Counted from the stretch's first letter, positions 1-12,035 are shown. The stretch is DNA of 64,000 bases from Achatina immaculata (GCA_009760885.1 CM019704.1:14057803-14121802); one strand, 5' to 3'. Numbers and translations: made by a program. Notes: a model not told the origin generated them from the letters alone.

Positions 1-486
1 TTAAAATTAGCATGCACATTCTCAAATCTATTTACTTACATAAACTCACCATTAATCCAATCCCGCGGACTGTTTTTACACAGTAAATAATTATAAAGCA
101 TGAAAATATTTTAATTTCACCTTTACTCTTAACTGTGATGCAAAACCGGAGCTCAGTCAACATAACTCTGCCAGCCCCCACATAACAGATCAACCAGCCG
201 CATACGCCTCGTGAGTCACATTTTGGTCAGCCCTGCTAAAGACCAACCATTCTCAAATAAGATCTGAGGAGGCGGTGAGGGAAAAGTCAAACACAGACGG
301 GACATCAGAACCAGGGTGTGTGAGTGCGTGCGCGCGTGTGTGTGTGTGTGTTTATCTACGGCGGAGCTTGGGAAGCAAGGGGACTTCCTAGCACAGACAG
401 TCAAATAGATCAGTAGCAACACGTGCATTTCCACGGGGCGGCAAACACGGGACACGTGGGATGAACTGAAAAAAGAGTTAAAATAA
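1..486. other. Unassigned non-coding stretch with a GT microsatellite
   Basis: No gene is recognisable here. The only clear structure is a TG/CG dinucleotide run at about 313-352. The stretch ends at the 9-base target duplication of the LINE that follows. Confidence 0.6.
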
Positions 487-495
487 TATGAAACT

Positions 496-1563
496 TATCT
501 TATATCCTTCCCGTGCCGTTAGACGTCACATAGGGCTCGCAAAGTAGTTCGCCAATTTTTCCTGTCTTCGGCGAGTCTTTCAACCTCATCAAAGGATGTT
601 ATGCCTGTTAACTTGGCCTCTCTTAATAATGTCCTCTTTAGAGTTTCACGCGGTCTGCCCCTTTTTCTTCGGCCTGTTGTGTTCCACTTGATAGCTTGTT
701 TTGGGATTCTCTGATCATTTCTTCTCATCAAGTGACCAACATATGTCCATCTCCTTTTCCTGATCACCCGTGAGACTGGTTGTTGTTCAGTCATCTGTCT
801 TATCTCTGCATTGTTCTTGAATTCATTCCACTTGATGCCGAGTATTTTCCTTAGGCATTTGTTTTCAAAAGAGTCTAATTTCTTTTCTATTTCTTTAGTT
901 GTTTTCCAGCTTTCACATGCATAAATGAGGGTGGATATTACATTTGAATTGAATAGTCTTAACTTGGTTTTTGTGCTTATAACTTTTGAATTCCATATGT
1001 TCTCAAGATTCTTGAAGATTGATGCTGCTTTTGCAATTCTGATCCTAACTTCCTTTCTAGTGTCACCATCCTTGTCTATGTAGCTGCCAAGGTATGCAAA
1101 TTGATTGACTTCTTCAATATCTGTCCCTTCTATGTGTATTTTTCCATTTTGATTGATGGGAATTTTCATTATCTTTGTTTTGTCCTTGTTAATTTCAAGT
1201 CCTATTTTGCTAGCCAGTGAAGATAGGCTATCTGTTTTTTCTTGCATGGAATTCACATTATTACTGATAAGAGTTATGTCATCAGCAAAATCAAGATCTT
1301 CTAGTTGGGTCCCATGTACCCAGTCAATACTTGTGTTACCTGTGCAGCATTTTGTCATTATGAAGTCTATTGTAATCCCAAAAAGTAAAGGAGACAGTAT
1401 ACATCCTTGTTTCACGCCTTTTCAATCTGGAACCATTCACTCATCCCTTCTTCTGTCTTGACTGCACAACCATATCCATTGTATAAGTCCTTAATGATGT
1501 TGACAATTTTAGATGGTATTCCATATAGACATAAAATTCTCCATAATGAATCTCTGTGTATGC
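496..1563 (-). mobile_element. LINE-A copy 1: 5'-truncated non-LTR retrotransposon, RT C-terminal part
   Basis: The minus strand encodes the C-terminal half of a LINE reverse transcriptase. It shows the motif VKQGCILSP, the catalytic FADD box (DLDFADDITLIS), the KTK motif after GLEINKD, YLGSYIDKDGD, and the tail RRKRGRPRETLKR. The longest open stretch is 519-1415. Upstream similarity (HRDSLWRI, KDLYNGY) continues in another frame to about 1563, so at least one frameshift is present. The copy is flanked by the 9-base direct repeat TATGAAACT at 487-495 and 1564-1572, which fixes its ends and marks it as a 5'-truncated target-primed insertion. Its 3' terminus (ATCTTATATCC on the plus strand) is shared with copies at 3172 and 38866. 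The clade is probably RTE-like but is not settled by eye. Confidence 0.85.
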
Positions 1564-1572
1564 TATGAAACT

Positions 1573-1976
1573 AGATTAACTTTAAACAAACATTTTCGTT
1601 TATTATTAACCACGTCTCTTCGGGGATCGGCCCAACATTATTTTGGAAAAGGGATTTAAAATAAACTCATTTCTTTCTTCATAGTTCTTTCACATAGTTT
1701 CTGTGGTACAGAAAGCTAAACATTAGAGACTGTACCCCTGATGTAAGTCATACCGAAGAGTTAACACTATCTGCAAGATTTGTTAATGCACATCAAGTGA
1801 TAGGAAGATTTTCTTGGTTTCATTCTTGTAGAAGCCACTACAGGCTTAGTGTTAAATGGATGTATTCTTAGAAAACTGTCAGATATTAATATTCCAAGCA
1901 TGCTAACAGATCAAATATGAAAGGAGAATACTTCACGACTTTAACACTGTCTTAGAAACTTGAACCCAAGCGTTTT
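1573..1976. other. Unassigned non-coding stretch
   Basis: AT-rich sequence between two insertions. No ORF, RNA gene or repeat is recognised. Confidence 0.5.
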
Positions 1977-1988
1977 TTTTTCTCATCC

Positions 1989-2340
1989 TTCTTCTTCTTC
2001 TTCTTCGTTCGCTTCTACCACCAATACCGCAATGTGATCCTACTGAATTCACACCTGTGGTCCTCGTTAGGTCCCGTGGTCCCCTGTGTGGTCCCCGAAA
2101 AGACCATACGAGATCCACGAGAGGACCACAAGGGGTTCAGAGTATCGCAGGGCTTTAGCCTGTATTCTTGGTGGGTCTCGGAAGCGGGATTGCGTGACAC
2201 CGTGGTTTTCATTGCACCAGTTTAGTCTAGGGTTGGACTTTCTCACAGGAAAACCTCGACGTGTTTTGAGATACCTGTGTATCACCGCCAGGTGAGAGGT
2301 GGTTGCCCATCCAGTCCAGAGCTGGACTTTCTCACCGGAA
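1989..2340 (-). mobile_element. Composite retroposon E, copy 1 (5'-truncated)
   Basis: This 352-base block matches the first part of the long copies at 18693-20060 and 46075-47575. On the minus strand it ends in an AAG/GAA-rich tail (plus-strand CTT repeats from 1989). It is bounded by the 12-base direct repeat TTTTTCTCATCC at 1977-1988 and 2341-2352. Missing the far end while keeping the GAA tail is the pattern of 5' truncation by target-primed reverse transcription. No convincing protein is encoded. The family is not recognised. Confidence 0.75.
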
Positions 2341-2356
2341 TTTTTCTCATCCCATG

Positions 2357-2426
2357 TTGTTGTCACTGTCACAACTTGGTTGTCACTGTCACAACTTGGC
2401 TGTCACTGTCACAACTTGGTTGTCAA
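2357..2426. repeat. Minisatellite, 20-bp unit, about 3.4 copies
   Basis: The unit GTTGTCACTGTCACAACTTG is repeated with almost no change. It abuts the right target duplication of retroposon E copy 1. Confidence 0.9.
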
Positions 2427-2929
2427 TGGTGCCCTAATCTTATCTAGAGAAGTTTTACTTTTGAAGCAGTTCAGAAATGGTATGTGTTTTTCTCAGCGTC
2501 AACATAACGTTGTGGAACTCTTATAAAAACATATTACATACAAGTCTAACGCGTAAGCCTCAACCTAGGGGAACCTAGAATCAAAGTCATTCGTCCTTCT
2601 GGTGAACTGTATGATGTTTTTACAGACCTGATGATGATGATGATGAATCAGTGGACAAAATGGCAAGTCACGAAATACTTGCTCCTAAAGTCTGATGTTA
2701 TGTTATGATATGGCAGTGCGTTGTGAATAACTTGAATGTTGCTAGTAAACTTATTTACGTTCAACAATGACCGAACTAGACTGGAAGGACTTGCCATGAT
2801 TTCAGTTGCGAATGAAATCAGTCAAAAATTAGACTATACCGACCTCTTTCTAAGAATATGAAAGCAATGAAACTTCCTCTGTAAATGCTAGGTATTTACT
2901 TGAAACAACAGAACGTTGAAGACACAAAT

Positions 2930-4000
2930 GCTATATTGAAACTATCTTGTTATATGGAAGTGAATCATGGACAATAGGCAGATCTGCACAAAAATCATTG
3001 GAAACAGCAGAAATGTGGTTTATTAGAAGAACTGGATAGCAAAAATAACTAATGAAGAATGTATGAGAAGAGCTGGAGAGACAAAAAAAAACCTTGTCAA
3101 AAAACATAAGAGAGAGACAATGTACTTTCATATGACATGCAATGAGAAGAGGAGGCATTGAAAATATTATATCTTATATCCTTCTTGTGCCGTTAAACGT
3201 CACATAGGGCTCGCAAAGTAGTTCGTCAATTTTTCCTGTCTTCGGCGAGTCTTTCAACTTCATCAAGGGATTTTATGCCTGTCAATTTGGCCTCTCTTAA
3301 CAATGTCCTCTTCAGAGTTTCACGCGGTCTGCCTCTTTTTCTCTGGCCTGTTGTGTTCCACTTGATAGCTTGTTTTGAGATTCTCTGATCATTTCTTCTC
3401 ATCAAGTGACCAACATAAGTCCATCTCCTTTTCCTGGTCACCCATGAGACTGGTTGTTGTTCAGTCATCTGTCTTATCTCTGTATTGTTCCTGAATTCGT
3501 TCCACTTGATGCCAAGTATTTTCCTTAGGCATTTGTTTTCAAAAGAGTCTAATCTCTTCTCTATTTCCTTAGTTGTTTTCCAGCTTTCGCATGCATAAAT
3601 GAGGGTGGATATTACATTTGAAATGAATAGTCTTAACTTGGTTTTTGTGTATATAACTTTTGAATTCCATGTTCTCAAGATTCTTGAAGATTGATGCTGC
3701 TTTTGCAATTCTGATTCTAACTTCCTTTCTAGTGTCACTATCCTGGTCCATGTAGCTACCAAGGTATGCAAATTGACTGACTATTATATTGATATTATAT
3801 TATATTGACTGAATATTATAACAACAGGAAAAATAGAAGGAAGAAGATCAAGAGGAAGACCAAGAGAAATGATACTGGACAGTCTGACGGGATGGTGTGA
3901 GAGGTGATCACCAACTGAGCTGATGGCCTGCATGAAGGATCGTGTGCTCTGGAGAAGCAGAATAGCCAACGCCAGTCGCCACGGCACCTGATGATGACGT
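2930..4000 (+). mobile_element. LINE-B fragment, interrupted by LINE-A copy 2
   Basis: The plus strand reads as a decayed LINE C-terminus. The first part (2930-3171) gives TILLYGSESWTIG and EMWFIRR, then MRRGGIENII. The second part (3821-3996) continues with TTGKIEGRRSRGRPRE, DSLTGW and a final RSRIANASRHGT before a stop. The two halves join in frame once the LINE-A insertion and one copy of its target duplication are removed, giving IENIITTGKIEGR. Stops inside both halves show it is dead. Confidence 0.7.
3172..3811 (-). mobile_element. LINE-A copy 2, nested in LINE-B
   Basis: It is the same family as 496-1563, with nearly identical sequence over RT C-terminal motifs such as YACESWKTTKEIEK and KRRWTYVGHLMRRND. 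It is 5'-truncated and ends with the shared terminus ATCTTATATCC. The 9-base direct repeat AATATTATA lies at 3163-3171 and 3812-3820, inside the reading frame of LINE-B. A short AT-rich run (about 3782-3811) sits at the 5' junction. Confidence 0.85.
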
Positions 4001-5944
4001 GCACTGAAAACTACAACATATACAAACCGTTGTTTGTGGCTTAAAAGTTCTTCGTTCTGCATGTGATGAGCTTTATGATGATTAAGTACATTCATTTCTT
4101 TAAACTGTTTCTAATTTCTGTAATACATTTATAGTTTATCTTATGTTATTTTTCACTGATTTATTGCTGCAAGATTGTTATTAATGCTATTTAAAATTAA
4201 TGGTCGGGCATGTTAAAGTTTACTTAACATAATCAGTTATAAATGCAGAGGACACAAGCTGGGGGCAAAAGCTTTGGGGCTCCTATCAGGATCTGGAGAG
4301 GACTGCGGGCTTTGCCATGTTGACAGGGATCAGGATCTGATGTGACCAACAACCTCGAACGCAGAATAAGTAGTAATAAATACTAAACGTTAATATGAGA
4401 ACTGAGGGGCAGCAAGGTATGCTTTTTCACGGGGAGGCAACATTCCTAGGGGCAGCCCTCTCTCCTATATATCTTAATGGTATTATAGGTATTTATAACA
4501 GTTACGTAATCAGAATAACAACAATAATAATAAACAAAGAACATAAAGACTGCATGAAATATGATGAGATAATCAGAAAAATGTCTTTACTTGGAAAGTA
4601 AAGAGAAAGTAAAGAGAAAGTAAAGAGAAAGGCTGAAGGAGCCTGGCATCTGATCGTGATTGAAGTACAGAATAAGATAAACAGACCAGATCAGATCTGT
4701 CGTAGGAGATGAGATCTATCATGTTACACAGCGGGGCACACTGGCGGTAAATTTTGTGCATATGTATGGCATGGAATCTGACCATCTTCTCTAACTTCTT
4801 TCTCCGATATCTCTGTAACAGAGAACTGGTGTTCTCTGCAGCATTGGATGTGTTGAGGCACAGCATCGTATCGGTTGGGAGTGGGTTATGACTTTTTCAG
4901 TCCCGGAATGCAGCTAAAAAGCAGGGGCTGTGCAATGGTTCTTTAGAGACTCCACCACCACGGAGACTATGGCGATCCCTGCCCCACTAAATTCAAATAC
5001 CAAACACTCATTTGACACAAACACTGATATCTCGTTTATTTTCAAGCATACGAATATCGGACAAAATGGAAGACACGTATCTAAAAATAGAGGACATTCA
5101 GGTGACCTGACCGCAGTAGAACGATTCCCGGGACAAATTCCTAAAATACAGGACTATTCCGTATACTGCAAGACGTTTGGTCACTTTAAAAATGACCGAC
5201 ACATCTGACCACCAACAACAACCAAATCCGTCGTTACATCTAAAACTAAGTTCGACTTTCTAATCTGAAGAGCAGCTTTCCAAGCTATCAGGCGGGAAAG
5301 GTCAAAAGTTCACACCAACACGCGCTGCCTGTTGTCGCCTGGTCAGCTAAGCTGGTGTTACCCTCGGGCTACCCTCACTAGTACTACCATCTGCGATGAT
5401 AGAATTTCACTCCGGGGACGAGATTCGAGCTACAAATTGTTCCTCAGGGTTTGCTTGTTATTCTGCAAGTCAGTTTCCCCCCCCCCCCCAAAAAAAAACA
5501 ACAGGTTGCTTGTTGATTGGTTAGCGTTGACAATAGGCCAGGTCTTTTCTACCTGATGTTGCAAGGCAGACGGGGAAAAGTTGCATAATTTAGAGAAGCA
5601 AGTATGAAGGTTACAGGACTGTTGAGCTTAGACAAAGCGCTGCACCGGCGCAGGCAAAGAACTGCTGCCATACCATCATCATCATGTGTCTTCTCCCTGT
5701 GGAAGGTTGAATGCGATGACCTGTTTACTTGCTCTGTCCTTCGTTTTCACATATCACCTGACCAAGCTCATTAAGTTCTTTAAAAAAAAAATGTCCACCA
5801 AATCTATATCTAATGCTGCCCAAGACGATGCGTTAAAATGATTTCTCCCGTAACAGCTCCAGGCTCTGGTAAACAAGCGGTCCAGTGTAAAAAAGATTCA
5901 TTACAAGTTTATATTTCCATAAGGAAATTCCCTCTCCCTCTCTC
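4001..5944. other. Long stretch without a recognisable gene
   Basis: I see a short 11-bp tandem of AAAGTAAAGAG (about 4592-4632), a C-run followed by an A-run at 5478-5500, and a GGATC-containing segment at about 4255-4390 that resembles LINE 3' ends followed by an ATA-rich run. Reading frames of 60-100 codons occur on both strands, but none shows a recognisable domain or splice context. Confidence 0.5.
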
Positions 5945-6170
5945 TGTGTGAATCTTTAGGTGCCAAAGACACATAGAGCTTCCCCAAGGATTTTCCCACA
6001 AACACCTGTCCTTCTGCACTCCCCCCCCCCCCGGTTTTGCTCAAGTGAGCCCTTTATTACTCAACATCCTCTTTGTTGTTCTTCTTTATGTCTCCTTCGT
6101 TCCATCGTTATTCCTGTTTCTCTGAGTTGTCAATTTCAGTGCCATTTTTCGTAACGAGTTAATAGAGGAA
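5945..6170 (-). mobile_element. LINE-F 3' tail fragment
   Basis: The minus strand resembles the C-terminus of the LINE-F copy at 35960-37735 (MLSNKGLT, then GEALCVFGT against EAPCALGT). A C-rich run near 6022 interrupts it. Only the last 70 or so codons remain. Confidence 0.55.
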
Positions 6171-6419
6171 CTACTGTTCCTAAAAATTGCATGAAACTTT
6201 CATAGGGGAATTTATTGTTCATTATACATGAAATATTTATTATTAGGGTTTAATTCACGCTTGACTGATGTTTCACACTTTCTGTCAAGTCAGCCACTTC
6301 GTGATATAAAGGCAACTGGTAAAGCCAGCTTGAAACTCATTATACAGTCACACTAGCTCCAACAATACCTTACCTCCGCAGCATTTACCTTCCCTGATTT
6401 CTCTGCTACCCATTTTTTG

Positions 6420-6555
6420 GAGGCTGGATGGACCTCGGACTCTCTTTGATGTGGTGGTACTAGAAAAAAAAAATTCCACTGTCGGGACTTGAACCCCGTA
6501 CCACCTGATTAGTAGATCAAGCGCCTAGCCGCTCAGCCAACCATCGACTATGATG
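6420..6555 (-). mobile_element. tRNA-headed SINE fragment, type 1
   Basis: On the minus strand 6481-6548 looks like a tRNA: an A-box-like TGGCTGAGCGGCTAGGCG and a perfect B box GGTTCAAGTCC, followed by a body with an A-run. The order and wording match the complete SINE at 31879-32157. A real tRNA gene is unlikely because the body continues past the acceptor position and no clean acceptor stem is seen. Confidence 0.65.
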
Positions 6556-7200
6556 TTTGTTTTTTTTTCTCTTTAGATCTCGACGTCAAGACTTCACCCA
6601 GGCCAATGTGCCCTGTTACCTTTCTCTACTCCAATTCTAGCCTATCTAGTCAGCAGACAATGGCCAATGAAATGACTTGTTTAGATTCTGACCAACCAAC
6701 ACTATGTACTTCTAGGTAACTTCAACACTCCGCTAGCCGAAGAAATGAAGGTCTGATATGAGGTCAAAAGACTCTGACTTCCCCGACTCCGTTCTAGAAT
6801 TCTGTCTTGTCCGCCCAACTTTGAGAAGTGGGAAAATGTTTGACATGTGACGCGTGGACGGAACGCTTTGTCTTCAGCATCCGCTGTACATACAATGAGA
6901 AGAAGAGTACCGAAAACATAGCAGGAGAGATAAATAGGAACACTGAATTGTTTTTATTTACATTCATACAGGTACATTTAACCTTTATCATTTTTTATTT
7001 CTTCGTCACGTTTTTATTTTATTTTTTTTATATGAAATCCGAAACGGTACAACTGTGTGTTCTAGTAAAGAATAAAGTTAATCCCATTTTATAAAAAAAA
7101 AATAATCTAACTACAGTATCTGCTATCACAGCTTTACTATAGCGGCTTCGTATATATTTACATATTTACTGTTATATACTTTATTCACACAATTTGTTTA
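6556..7200. other. Unassigned AT-rich stretch
   Basis: No gene is recognised. The region around 6960-7090 is very T-rich. Short ORFs here have no recognisable content. Confidence 0.45.
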
Positions 7201-7375
7201 TGTTGTAATCTGGGCTAATCCGTGAGTTTCTGTTTAAGCCAGGCTACTCCGCGAGTTTCTGTTCTAAACTGGGCTTTTCCGTGAGTTTCAATTGTAAGCT
7301 GGGGTATTTGAGTTTCTGTTGTAATCTGGGCTATTCCATGAGTTTCATTTGTAAACTGGGCTACTCCGTGATAAC
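7201..7375. repeat. Degenerate minisatellite, about 33-bp unit, 5 copies
   Basis: Units read as GTAATCTGGGCTATTCCGTGAGTTT-like segments with substitutions and small gaps between copies. Confidence 0.8.
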
Positions 7376-7962
7376 AAAATGTGGTTACTGTGAAGTATAA
7401 GGATTATGAATATCCTGGACGATAAAGACAGTCTTTTGCTAGCTCTTCCCAGTCCTACCTGCCTAAACAGGAAATATCATGTGTAGTTACTGTCTATTAC
7501 GTGTGGTTGTCATATATTAATATGTGGTTGTCATTACTTATACAACTTGTCTTAATCATCTGCTAAGTTCAGTCATTACAGCGCACTGCAACATCTCAGA
7601 ACTGGTTACTGTCACATATTTATTATTATGCAGAGGCAGCGAAGATGAAGTTTTTCTTCTGTCTTGTCCATCATTATCACGCAGCTGACATCATCAGAAG
7701 TTATGCTAACAGCCATCAGTTGCCATGTTTCTCCATAGATCTCAATTCTTCATATTCCCTTGGTGACTTCACATAACATCGGTGCCCTATCCTGCCCATG
7801 ATATTCTCTTCTGACCTTCTTTCTTTCTTTATCATTAGCCTTTTTGTACAGGGAGTTCCTCAAGCGTCGTTTAGAGGACTCCAGTTCTTCTGATGTTCTA
7901 TAACCCCATCTCTGTTGGTCCTGCTGACACTAGTCTGTTGTTCACGATACGCTTCTTCACTG

Positions 7963-8785
7963 TTAACCCATCATCTTCTTTTCCCCCTCACAGTTAACCC
8001 CATCATCTTCCTCCCCTCCCCCCACAATTAACCCCATCACTTTTTCCCCCTCACAGTTAACTCCATCATCTTCCCCCCCCCCCCACAGTTAACCCCATCA
8101 CCTTTTCCCCCTCACAGTTAACCCCATCATCTTCCCCCCACAGTTAACCCCATCACCTTTTCCCCCTCACAGTTAACCCCATCATCTCCCCCCCCCCCAC
8201 AGTTAACCCCATCACCTTTTCCCCCCTCACATTTAACCCCATCATCCCCCCCCCACAGTTAACCACATCACCTTTTTCCCCTCAAAGATAACCCCATCAT
8301 CTTCTCCCCCCTAACAGTTAACCCCATCATCTTTTCCCCTCTCACAGTTAATCCCATCATCTTCTCCACATCACAGTTAACCCCATTATCTTTTTTCCTC
8401 TCACAGTTAACCCCATCATCTCCCCCCCCCCCCTCATAGTTAACCCAATCATCTTTTTTTCCCTCTTACAGTTAACCCCGTCATCTTTTTTTCCCTCTTA
8501 CAATTAACCCCGTCATCTTTTTTCCCTCTTACAGTTAACCCCGTCATCTTTTTTTCCCTCTTACAGTTAACCCCGTCATCTTTTTTTCCTTCTTACAATT
8601 AACCCCATCATCTTTTTTTCCCTCTTACAGTTAACCCCGTCATCTTTTTTTCCCTCTTACAATTAACCCAATCATCTTTTTTCCCTCTTACAATTAACCC
8701 AATCATCTTTTTTTCCCTCTTACAATTAACCCAATCATCTTTTTTTCCCTCTTACAATTAACCCCATCATCTTTTTTCCTAAGTT
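7963..8785. repeat. Large minisatellite, 28-31-bp unit, about 27 copies
   Basis: The core is AGTTAACCCCATCATCTT followed by a variable C-run or T-run and a CTCACA or CTCTTACA box. The left half has C-rich spacers. The right half (from about 8440) has T-rich spacers and the variants CCCCGTCATC and CCCAATCATC in blocks, which suggests local spread of variants within the array. Confidence 0.95.
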
Positions 8786-9205
8786 CAAATACGAGACAAT
8801 AAATCAAAAAGGAAAACGGGAGGTAAATTTAAAACTTTCATCCACACGGGGGCTCACTCACAAAACATAGCAGCCAAGCCTCCCGCTGTACTCTTTTCCA
8901 AACAGAATTTGTAGTCAGACAATTAAAAAACGTCGGGGCAGAACATGCAGCGATCAAAGACGAGACTATGGGACAACATGTGACATGTATTTACGTGCCC
9001 CAGTAGAAGTAATACGATTACATTATTTACACTCTTGCTTTACTACAGCAAGACTGGCTCTAAATAGTACTTAAAACTCATTTTCTTATATTTAATTATG
9101 GATATCATCAAATACTGTTTCTCTTGATTATTGTTATCCCTTGAGATATTCTATTACTGACTTCATAGATTCATTTCTCATCTTTCTGAGTAGTCCTAAA
9201 ATCAT
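8786..9205. other. Unassigned stretch between two minisatellites
   Basis: No gene, RNA or mobile element is recognised. Confidence 0.45.
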
Positions 9206-9209
9206 AAAT

Positions 9210-9630
9210 AAATTATTCTAGGTAGTCTAAACAACATTAACTAAATCAGTCTAGGTAGTCCCAACAACATAATACTAACTAAATCAATCTAGGTAGTCCC
9301 AACAACATAATACTAACTAAATCAATCTAGGTAGTCCCAACAACATAATACTAACTAAATCAATCTAGGTAGTCCCAACAACATAATACTAACTAAATCA
9401 ATCTAGGTAGTCCCAACAACTTTAACTAAACCAATTAGGTAGTCCCAACAACTTAACACTAACTAAACCAATCTAGGTAGTCCCAACAACTTAACACTAA
9501 CTAAACCAATTAGGTAGTCCCAACAACTTAACACTAACTAAACCAATCTAGGTAGTCCCAACAACATAACACTAACTAAATAAGCGTGGGCAGTCCCAAC
9601 AACATACACTAAGTAACTCAATGCAAGTCA
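9210..9630. repeat. Minisatellite, about 38-bp unit, about 10 copies
   Basis: The unit reads CTAGGTAGTCCCAACAACAT followed by AATACTAACTAAATCAAT. The middle copies are near identical and the outer ones diverged (CTTAACACTAACTAAACC variants on the right). Confidence 0.95.
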
Positions 9631-10070
9631 ACAAGGCACAAGCTATCGAAGAGCTACAACCACGCGGGGGAACGGAGGTCAAAGCTGATAGGAAGTTCAT
9701 GGTGGGTGGAGGGGTTCTGGAGTTTAGGCAACATTACAAACTTCTGACCGCCGGTCACTTAGTCCTGGCCAGCGTAGCCTGCACGCCGTAGGCCTCCGTC
9801 CTCGGAAAGCAGAACGCGCAGGACAACGTATGCACTTGCAAAAACTAAAGGTAACAAACGTAACCTTAGTCGTTTTTAACTACTCTCACGGCATCGCTGG
9901 TGATGTTCTCTTGTGTGTTATCTATTGCTAGCATAACTGAACCAAACAGAAGTAACCGCCCCTGTTTACGTTTGCTGCTATCATCTGGCAAACTTTACAG
10001 GCGCCGGCCACTTGGAAATGTATGCTTCTTACTAATACTCCATCCGATTTTGTTAAAATTACACACACAC

Positions 10071-10130
10071 GATTTTGAAACTTGTCACTGTCTTACGAGT
10101 TTCAAAACAACGGTCTTCATCAGGCAAATC
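10071..10130 (-). other. Hammerhead-like hairpin block
   Basis: Read on the minus strand, the order is GATTT, then CTGATGA (10117-10123), a weak internal stem, then GAAAC inside a perfect 10-base inverted repeat (TTTTGAAACT at 10073-10082, AGTTTCAAAA at 10098-10107), then AAATC (10071-10075) that pairs with the first GATTT. This is the order of a type I hammerhead ribozyme: stem I, CUGAUGA, stem II, GAAA, stem III, stem I. Stem II has a G-U pair and a mismatch, so activity is doubtful. It could also be a chance hairpin. Confidence 0.25.
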
Positions 10131-10895
10131 AAGGCGTACCATGAGCTACACTGGTTAATACCGACTGTATCTGGGTGTAAAATGTTTGCGATTCTTCACA
10201 AATGGATTACACAAATACCTGTTTCAAAAGTTCGATTCGTATCAAAGTATAAAGATGCTTCAATTTCTTTCCCTAATTTTAACCCTTTATTCACCAAATT
10301 TTTAATCCTAAACTTTCATGGGTTTTTTAAAACTTAGTTTAATGTTAATCCTTTATTTTTCCATGTCAGTCATTTTGTTCCTTTCTTTTCATTTTCCTCC
10401 CTTAGACCTTAATTTCTTTTCATTTCTTTTCTTATGCTAGAAGTTCATTTCCTTTCATTTATTTTCTTATGCTAGACGTTCATTTCCTTTCATTTATTTT
10501 CTTATGCTAGACGTTCATTTCCTTTCATTTATTTTCTTATGCTAGACGTTCATTTCCTTTCATTTATTTTCTTATGCTAGACGTTCATTTCCTTTCATTT
10601 ATTTTCTTATGCTAGACGTTCATTTCCTGTCATTTATTTTCTTATGCTAGAAGTTCATTTCCTGTCTTTTATTTTCTTATGCTAGACGTTCATTTCCTTT
10701 CATTTATTTTCTTATGATAGACGTTCATTTCCTTTTGTTTACTTTATTTCCTCATGACAGACCTTCTCTTTCTTTTATTTCCTCAAGCTAGACCTTCACT
10801 TTCTTCCATTTATTTCTCCATGCTAGAGCTTCATTTTCTTTATTTCCTCATGACAGACCTTTTCTTTCTTTCATTTATTTCCTCAAGCTAGACCA

Positions 10896-12035
10896 TTCAT
10901 TCATTCATTTGCATGTCCCTTGCGGAACTTTGCCTCCCTAACAGCACTCCTGTAGGCCTTTCGGTTGTGAGCAAGATGGCCTGCTGCTGCTGCATTCATT
11001 TGCAGATCATCAATGATTTCTTGCAGCCATCTTCATTTTGGTCTTCCTCTCTTTCTTTTTCCCATTATGTATCCTTCCAATACGGTCTTCTCTAAATTAT
11101 CATGACGTTTAATGTGCCCAAAATATTTAAGTTTTCTCTCTTTAATATCTTTACTAGTCAGCCTTCTTCAATATTAAGCTCTTGTAGTATAGATATATTT
11201 GTTCTTTTTTGTGTCCACGATATTTGGAGAACTCTTCTGTAGCATTTACATTCAAAGGCATTTATGTGTTTCTCAGCTGTTTTGTTAAGTGTCCAGGTCT
11301 CACAGGCATATGTTGCGATGGGAAAGATGCATGACCTTAAAAATCTTATTTTTGTGGTTCTGTCTGCTCCTCTCCACAGATTCTTTATTTGTTTTTCTGA
11401 AGAGCGATAGAGAGATAGATGTCCTCCTTTTAATTTCTCTCATTGTATCTCCATTATTAGTAGGTAGTGATCCAAGATATTCAAAACTCTCCACTTCTTC
11501 CAGTTTTTCCTCATTGATACATATTTCAGCTGCCTTGTTTGTTTTGTCGGCTGTCATCAATTTAGTTTTCTTTGCATCAAGATATGGACGCAGCAGCAGC
11601 AGGCCATCTTGCTCACAACCGAGAGGCCTACAGGAGTGCTGTTTGGGAGGCAAAGTTCCGCAAGGGACATGCAAATGAATGAATGAATGCATCAAGATAG
11701 AGGTTCTGCTCTTCGCTGTTCTTATGGACTGACATAATTAGTTTTTCCATTCCTTTTTGTGCTGTGGACAGTAATACTGTGTCATCAGCATATCTAATCT
11801 GTGGTATTTCAAAACCTCCAATTGTTATGGCATCGTAATATTCTTTGTCTACATCTCCTGTAACATTCCTCATTATATTTTCAGTATACAAGTTAAATAA
11901 GTAGGGTGACAATATGCACCCCTGATGGACCCCTTGTTTTATGTCAAAGCAAGTTGTTGTTTCACCATTTATTCTTACTGCTGCTTGTTGGTCTAGATAT
12001 AGCAGTGATGTTAACTGTATCAAATGTGTTGGAAA
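10896..12035 (-). mobile_element. LINE-C copy 1, inserted in the minisatellite
   Basis: The minus strand encodes LINE RT motifs GVHQGCILSP and RYADDTVLLS, then NLYLDAKKTKLMTADK, YLGSLPTNNGD and the 3' part ending in a TGAA/AATG repeat tail (at the low-coordinate end). The 13-base direct repeat TCAAGCTAGACCA at 10883-10895 and 12036-12048 bounds it. The reading frame is broken at several points. It contains a second, opposite-strand insertion of its own family at 11585-11687. Confidence 0.9.
11585..11687 (+). mobile_element. LINE-C 3'-end insertion nested inside LINE-C copy 1
   Basis: This 103-base piece is the extreme 3' end of LINE-C (AAGHLAHNREAYRSAVWEAKF region plus the AATG tail), in the opposite orientation to its host. 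The 12-base direct repeat TGCATCAAGATA is at 11573-11584 and 11688-11699. The host reading frame NLYLDAKKTK is restored when the piece and one repeat are removed, and the uninterrupted order is seen in the copy at 32611-33400. Confidence 0.92.

Noticed and set aside
6481..6548. Possible tRNA gene on the minus strand
   Set aside because: A and B boxes are present, but no clean acceptor stem, and the flanking body matches the SINE at 31879-32157.
7963..8785. CRISPR-like regular repeat array
   Set aside because: The spacers are variable C or T runs rather than unique sequences, and this is animal DNA; it is a minisatellite.
9900..10337. Plus-strand ORF of 145 codons
   Set aside because: No recognisable domain, no splice or promoter context, and it overlaps a hairpin block that reads better as a mobile-element remnant.
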